From positions 1-8,535 of the forward strand of contig JAIRPM010000089.1 in the NCBI GenBank assembly GCA_031257075.1: a stretch of DNA of 8,535 nucleotides, in the 5' to 3' direction. The notes below the pieces were generated by a model that saw only the letters and a program-made list of their open reading frames with translations, was not told where the DNA came from and did no database searches. Positions 5,948 through 8,535 of this stretch are shown in pieces. Position 1 is the stretch's first letter, and each line of letters starts with the position of its first letter. The translations under genes and the position numbers were made by a program. The stretch is from Spirochaetaceae bacterium (GTDB taxonomy: Bacteria > Spirochaetota > Spirochaetia > Treponematales > Breznakiellaceae).

Positions 5948-6733
5948 ATGCGTATACTTTCGTGGAATGTAAACGGCATTCGGGCGGTAGAAAAAAAAGG
6001 CTTTCTTCAATGGATTGAGCGCGAAAACCCCGACATTCTTTGTATACAGGAAACAAAAGCCGCGCCGGAGCAGCTCGCCCCCGCGCTGATAACGCCGTGC
6101 GGCAGCGGCGGGACACCGTATAAATCATACTGGGCCAGCGCCCAAAAGAAAGGCTACAGCGGCGTTGCTATTTACACCAAAACAGAACCGGAAAACATCG
6201 CCGTACTTGGCGATGAACGCTTCGACAGCGAAGGACGGGTTTTGCAGGCTGAATTTCCCGGGATTACCGTCATTTCCGCCTATTTCCCCAATTCACAGGG
6301 AGCGGGGGCGCGGCTTCCGTACAAACTTGATTTCTGCGCCGCGATATTGGAACATTGCAAAAAACTTGTCAAACAAAAAAAGAATTTTGTCCTCTGCGGC
6401 GATTACAATATCGCGCACACACCCATCGACCTTGCCCATCCCAAAGAAAACGAAGGGAATGCCGGTTATCTGCCTGAAGAACGGGCATGGATGGATACAT
6501 GGACATCGAGCGGGTTTTGCGACACGTTCCGGCATTTTCACCCGGGGGAAACGGGGCATTACAGTTGGTGGTCGTACCGGATGAACGCCCGCGCCCGGAA
6601 TGTGGGCTGGCGTATTGATTATCATTGCGTCAACAAAGGATTTTTGCCCGCCGTCAAAAAGGCGGCGCTATGCCCCGATGTAACAGGTTCCGACCACTGC
6701 CCTGTCGAACTGGAATTGGACTTCGCGCCCTAA
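5948..6733 (+). CDS. xth: Exodeoxyribonuclease III / AP endonuclease
   Basis: This 261-residue Mg-dependent enzyme of the exonuclease-endonuclease-phosphatase fold cuts abasic sites and removes blocked 3' ends in base-excision repair. All catalytic motifs are visible: SWNVNG with N7, IQETK with E35, SAYFPN with Y112, GDYNIAH with D152 and N154, GWRIDY with D224, and GSDHCPV with D249 and H250. Length is typical of the bacterial ExoA/Xth family. The frame is open to an ATG at 5858, but those 30 residues match nothing in the family, and family members begin directly with the strand MRILSWNVNG, so 5948 is chosen. It has no Shine-Dalgarno; a TATACT six bases upstream suggests a leaderless message. 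It is divergent from the flavodiiron gene and 61 bases ahead of the rhomboid gene, with which it is probably cotranscribed. Confidence 0.95.
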   Translation: MRILSWNVNGIRAVEKKGFLQWIERENPDILCIQETKAAPEQLAPALITPCGSGGTPYKSYWASAQKKGYSGVAIYTKTEPENIAVLGDERFDSEGRVLQAEFPGITVISAYFPNSQGAGARLPYKLDFCAAILEHCKKLVKQKKNFVLCGDYNIAHTPIDLAHPKENEGNAGYLPEERAWMDTWTSSGFCDTFRHFHPGETGHYSWWSYRMNARARNVGWRIDYHCVNKGFLPAVKKAALCPDVTGSDHCPVELELDFAP

Positions 6734-6794
6734 AAGGCGCTGTTTGCGGCTTGGCGGCGCGGCATACGCCGTGCCGGGGCCGTTTGGAGGATAT

Positions 6795-7385
6795 ATGAAA
6801 ATTAAATACAACGCGCCGGTGCTGCTTTCGTTTGTAATCGCCTGCGCCATCGTTCTTTTGCTGAACAACATTGTGCCCGGTTTTACGCAAACATGGTTTG
6901 CCGTGCCGGGCAAAGGCGGTTTCGACAAAGGGCAGATTCGCAATTGGATAAACCTTGTTTCCCATGTGTTCGGGCACGCCAACCTTAATCATCTTACCGG
7001 CAACCTGCTGATGATACTCATTGTAGGCCCGATGCTGGAAGAAATTTACGGTTCGCTTTCGCTCTTGCTGATGATAGCGATTACCGCGATTACCACCGGC
7101 CTTATGAACATATTTTTCGGCCCCGGATACCTTTTGGGCGCGTCCGGCGTTGTTTTTATGATGATACTGCTCGCGTCTTTTACCAACTTCCGGGAGGGTG
7201 AAATTCCGCTTACGTTCATCCTCGTTGTGATTTTTTATTTGGGAAACGAATTGGTGCAGGGGATAAGCCGCGATGATAACATCTCGCACTTTACCCACAT
7301 TTTGGGCGGCATCTGCGGCAGTTTATTCGGCTTCTTCCGCAAAGGCAAAAAGACCCTCGTGGTAAAAGAAGTATCGGTGAAATAA
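6795..7385 (+). CDS. Rhomboid-family intramembrane serine protease
   Basis: The 196-residue membrane protein has the basic six-helix rhomboid core. HANLNHLTGN (61-70) carries the helix-2 His and Asn (H66, N70) of the oxyanion region, GASG (115-118) holds the nucleophile S117, and HFTHILGG holds the catalytic H168. Hydrophobic segments lie near 8-26, 67-84, 88-108, 112-131, 137-154 and 164-182, and the C-terminus is Lys-rich. Rhomboids cut single-pass membrane proteins within or next to the membrane; the substrate is unknown here. GGAGG at 6786-6790, four bases before the ATG, selects this start over an in-frame start at 6744. No extra domain is present. It follows the exonuclease gene on the same strand with no terminator between them. 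The GLUG surface protein lies beyond the tRNA on the other strand, but no link between the two is shown. Confidence 0.9.
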   Translation: MKIKYNAPVLLSFVIACAIVLLLNNIVPGFTQTWFAVPGKGGFDKGQIRNWINLVSHVFGHANLNHLTGNLLMILIVGPMLEEIYGSLSLLLMIAITAITTGLMNIFFGPGYLLGASGVVFMMILLASFTNFREGEIPLTFILVVIFYLGNELVQGISRDDNISHFTHILGGICGSLFGFFRKGKKTLVVKEVSVK

Positions 7386-7393
7386 CACGGCAT

Positions 7394-7429
7394 AAAAAAA
7401 GCGGCCATACCGGAGGAGGTGGTGGCCGC
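7394..7429 (-). terminator. Intrinsic terminator of tRNA-Asp
   Basis: GCGGCCA (7401-7407) and TGGCCGC (7423-7429) form a stem that inner CC/GG pairs can extend. On the minus strand it is followed at once by seven Ts (7394-7400). It begins about 20 bases past the tRNA 3' end. On the plus strand a T6 run appears only about 12 bases after the stem, so termination of the rhomboid message there would be weaker. Confidence 0.8.
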
Positions 7430-7449
7430 AAAATAGAGATTTTTTAGTA

Positions 7450-7524
7450 CGGGAGCGACGGGACTCGAACCCGCGGTCTCCGGCGTGACAGGCCAGCGCG
7501 ATAAACCAGCTTCGCTACGCCCCC
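7450..7524 (-). tRNA. tRNA-Asp (anticodon GTC)
   Basis: The 75-base cloverleaf folds fully. The acceptor stem GGGGGCG/CGCTCCC has one G-T pair. The D arm has a GCG/CGC stem. The anticodon stem CTGGC/GCCGG surrounds loop CTGTCAC, giving anticodon GTC. The variable loop is AGACC and the T arm is GCGGG-TTCGAGT-CCCGT. The discriminator base is G, as usual for tRNA-Asp. CCA is not encoded, so it must be added by nucleotidyltransferase. The gene stands alone with its own promoter and terminator. Confidence 0.96.
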
Positions 7525-7537
7525 ATAAACTGTATTT

Positions 7538-7566
7538 ATTCTAGCCGGAACAAAAAAAACATACAA
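7538..7566 (-). promoter_or_regulatory. Promoter of tRNA-Asp
   Basis: On the minus strand TTGTAT (7561-7566), a 17-base spacer and TAGAAT (7538-7543) precede the tRNA 5' end by 13 bases. Spacing and hexamers fit a sigma70 promoter. Confidence 0.65.
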
Positions 7567-7599
7567 GAGGGGGATTACAGCGGACAGTGAGCCGCCAAT

Positions 7600-7714
7600 G
7601 TAGTGGGTAGTGGGGTAGTGAGCAGAATTTCAGGCCAATATATCGGTATTAAAGAACCAAATATACTGCCCGAACTTCTACCCACTACCCACTACTTACC
7701 ACCCACTATCCACT
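7600..7714. repeat. Heptanucleotide repeats forming a long inverted repeat
   Basis: On the minus strand 7680-7714 reads as five consecutive heptads: AGTGGAT, AGTGGGT, GGTAAGT, AGTGGGT, AGTGGGT. The plus strand carries the same unit at 7602-7623, about three heptads, one with an extra G. The arms at 7600-7618 and 7678-7695 are therefore complementary over 18 positions apart from one extra base, with a loop of about 60 bases. The structure lies between the tRNA promoter and the 3' end of the GLUG gene. The G-rich strand has several GGG runs. The unit is not a CRISPR repeat: it is too short and has no spacers. Confidence 0.6.
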
Positions 7715-7722
7715 GTTCAGTG
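7711..7722. repeat. Short inverted repeat at the GLUG gene stop
   Basis: CACTG-TT-CAGTG spans the end of the GLUG gene (stop codon at 7717-7719) and adjoins the heptad repeats. It could be the base of a transcript-end hairpin, but no T-run follows. Confidence 0.25.
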
Positions 7723-8535
7723 CCTCAGCGTAGGCCACTTTCCTTGCGAGAGGCCGCTGAAGTCCCAGACGGTGCTATCCCAGCCGAGGCCGGTCGTCCA
7801 GGTGGCGACTTTTTTGAGGCCGTTCGCGTCGTTGGCAACGCCTCTGCCCCATTTGGTTGTGCCTTGCGCATCCGTGCTGTCGTCGCTATGTGTCGATGTG
7901 CCGTCTCCTACCAACATTCCGTTGTTGGCTATGTTGTTTTCAAAAGTTACGTTGTTGTTGGTAATGATAGCATAACCGGCAAAGCGGCTGCTGTCGTTAA
8001 CAGTTGCATTGCCGCCAGATAAGGGGTTAAGAATAACAGAGCTTCCAACTGCCGCGCTGTTCTTAATTGTTACGTTATTGGTGCCGGACCGTCTCCAAAT
8101 CATTCCGATAAAACCGCCCGTTCCGCGCATATAGTTATCATGTACAGTAGTCATTGGAAGCGACGCTATAGAAATATTACCCGCGGCATAGCATTTTTCT
8201 ATGAGTATGTTTGTAGTAGTATTATTGCTGCACTCATCGCCTATGAACCCGCCGGCAAAAACATGAGGATTATCGACATTGTTAGAAAAACTGCCGGTAA
8301 CATTTATGTTGCCTGTCGCGTAAGAATTTCGGATGGTAAGTTTGCATCGGCCGGCTGAATTCCATTCTTTGCCCAGAAAACCGCCAAAAGCATTAAATTG
8401 ATTTGCATCGTCTCCTAAATCGGCGGTAATATTCAGTTCGGAAACACAATTTTCTATTAGTATCTCCTTGAACTGACTCAATTCGCCTATCAAACCGCCC
8501 ACCTCAAGCGTAGTGGCACTGGTTTTCGTCCCTAT
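7717..8535 (-). CDS. Partial GLUG-repeat surface protein (C-terminal 272 residues)
   Basis: The frame is open to the window edge, so the N-terminus and any signal peptide are missing; the GTG at 8502 is internal. The visible part repeats a GG(L/F)(I/L)G motif at about residues 13, 51, 95 and 140, with a degenerate RFAGYAI near 184. Each unit also carries an (I/L)x-I-x-(N/K)-(S/C)-(Y/A)-A-x-G element (IRNSYATGNI, IEKCYAAGNI, IKNSAAVGSS). This 38-46-residue period fits the GLUG motif and a right-handed beta-helix of an exported, cell-surface protein. The last ~60 residues, ending GLGWDSTVWDFSGLSQGKWPTLRH, form a Trp-rich cap of the kind often seen after GLUG repeats. It is rich in Asn, Thr and Gly and contains only two Cys. 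Role unknown; adhesion or carbohydrate contact are guesses. The neighbouring tRNA-Asp lies downstream on the same strand with its own promoter. Confidence 0.82.
   Translation of the reverse strand: MGTKTSATTLEVGGLIGELSQFKEILIENCVSELNITADLGDDANQFNAFGGFLGKEWNSAGRCKLTIRNSYATGNINVTGSFSNNVDNPHVFAGGFIGDECSNNTTTNILIEKCYAAGNISIASLPMTTVHDNYMRGTGGFIGMIWRRSGTNNVTIKNSAAVGSSVILNPLSGGNATVNDSSRFAGYAIITNNNVTFENNIANNGMLVGDGTSTHSDDSTDAQGTTKWGRGVANDANGLKKVATWTTGLGWDSTVWDFSGLSQGKWPTLRH

Noticed and set aside
6734..6794. Terminator between exonuclease III and rhomboid genes
   Set aside because: Only short GC-rich complementarity (CGGCA/TGCCG) with no T-run, so the two genes are more likely cotranscribed.
6654..7298. 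214-residue minus-strand open frame
   Set aside because: Antisense to the exonuclease III end and the rhomboid gene, both of which are clear. Its His/Lys/Arg-rich sequence mirrors the hydrophobic rhomboid codons.
7680..7714. Possible CRISPR-like array
   Set aside because: The repeat unit is only seven bases with no spacers, and no cas genes are nearby.

Overview
The window looks like a chromosomal segment of a spirochaete, most likely a treponeme of moderate GC content. This is tentative. It rests on the mix of a small signal-peptide-bearing beta-barrel-like protein, a GLUG-repeat surface protein and an anaerobe-type flavodiiron protein, not on a marker gene. Most genes are near 50% GC. The first ~800 bases are much more AT-rich (about 30% GC by eye over the first 366) and look like the edge of a different compositional segment.

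Layout. (1) 1-366, minus: 5' part of an AT-rich gene of unknown function running off the window, with a good ribosome binding site. (2) 367-1198: no convincing gene. This stretch holds several perfect inverted repeats: two near-identical 15-bp palindromes on either side of a GC-richer hairpin block, and further hairpins between 760 and 1066. (3) 1199-1876, plus: small exported, probably outer-membrane, protein, bracketed by two copies of a CTGATTA-N9-TAATC(A/G)G hairpin. (4) 1911-3782, minus: the membrane AAA+ protease FtsH, with a textbook promoter so close to its ATG that the message should be leaderless. (5) 3900-5744, minus: a flavodiiron protein fused to flavin-reductase and rubredoxin modules. 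(6) 5948-6733 and 6795-7385, plus: exodeoxyribonuclease III followed by a rhomboid-family intramembrane protease. (7) 7450-7524, minus: tRNA-Asp(GTC) with a clear promoter and intrinsic terminator. (8) 7600-7714: heptanucleotide repeats forming a long inverted repeat. (9) 7717-8535, minus: C-terminal part of a GLUG-type repetitive surface protein, its start beyond the window.

How the genes relate. FtsH handles membrane-protein quality control, and the flavodiiron protein should reduce O2 and/or NO to protect an anaerobe. Exonuclease III repairs abasic and oxidised DNA and is divergent from the flavodiiron gene across a short AT-rich region, so the pair makes sense as stress-defence neighbours. 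The rhomboid and the GLUG protein both act at the cell surface, but nothing here shows that they work together. I see no defence island, CRISPR array, transposase or biosynthetic cluster. The best leads are the repeated hairpins, the leaderless promoter geometry, the single-chain FprA-Hrb-like fusion and the heptad repeat structure.
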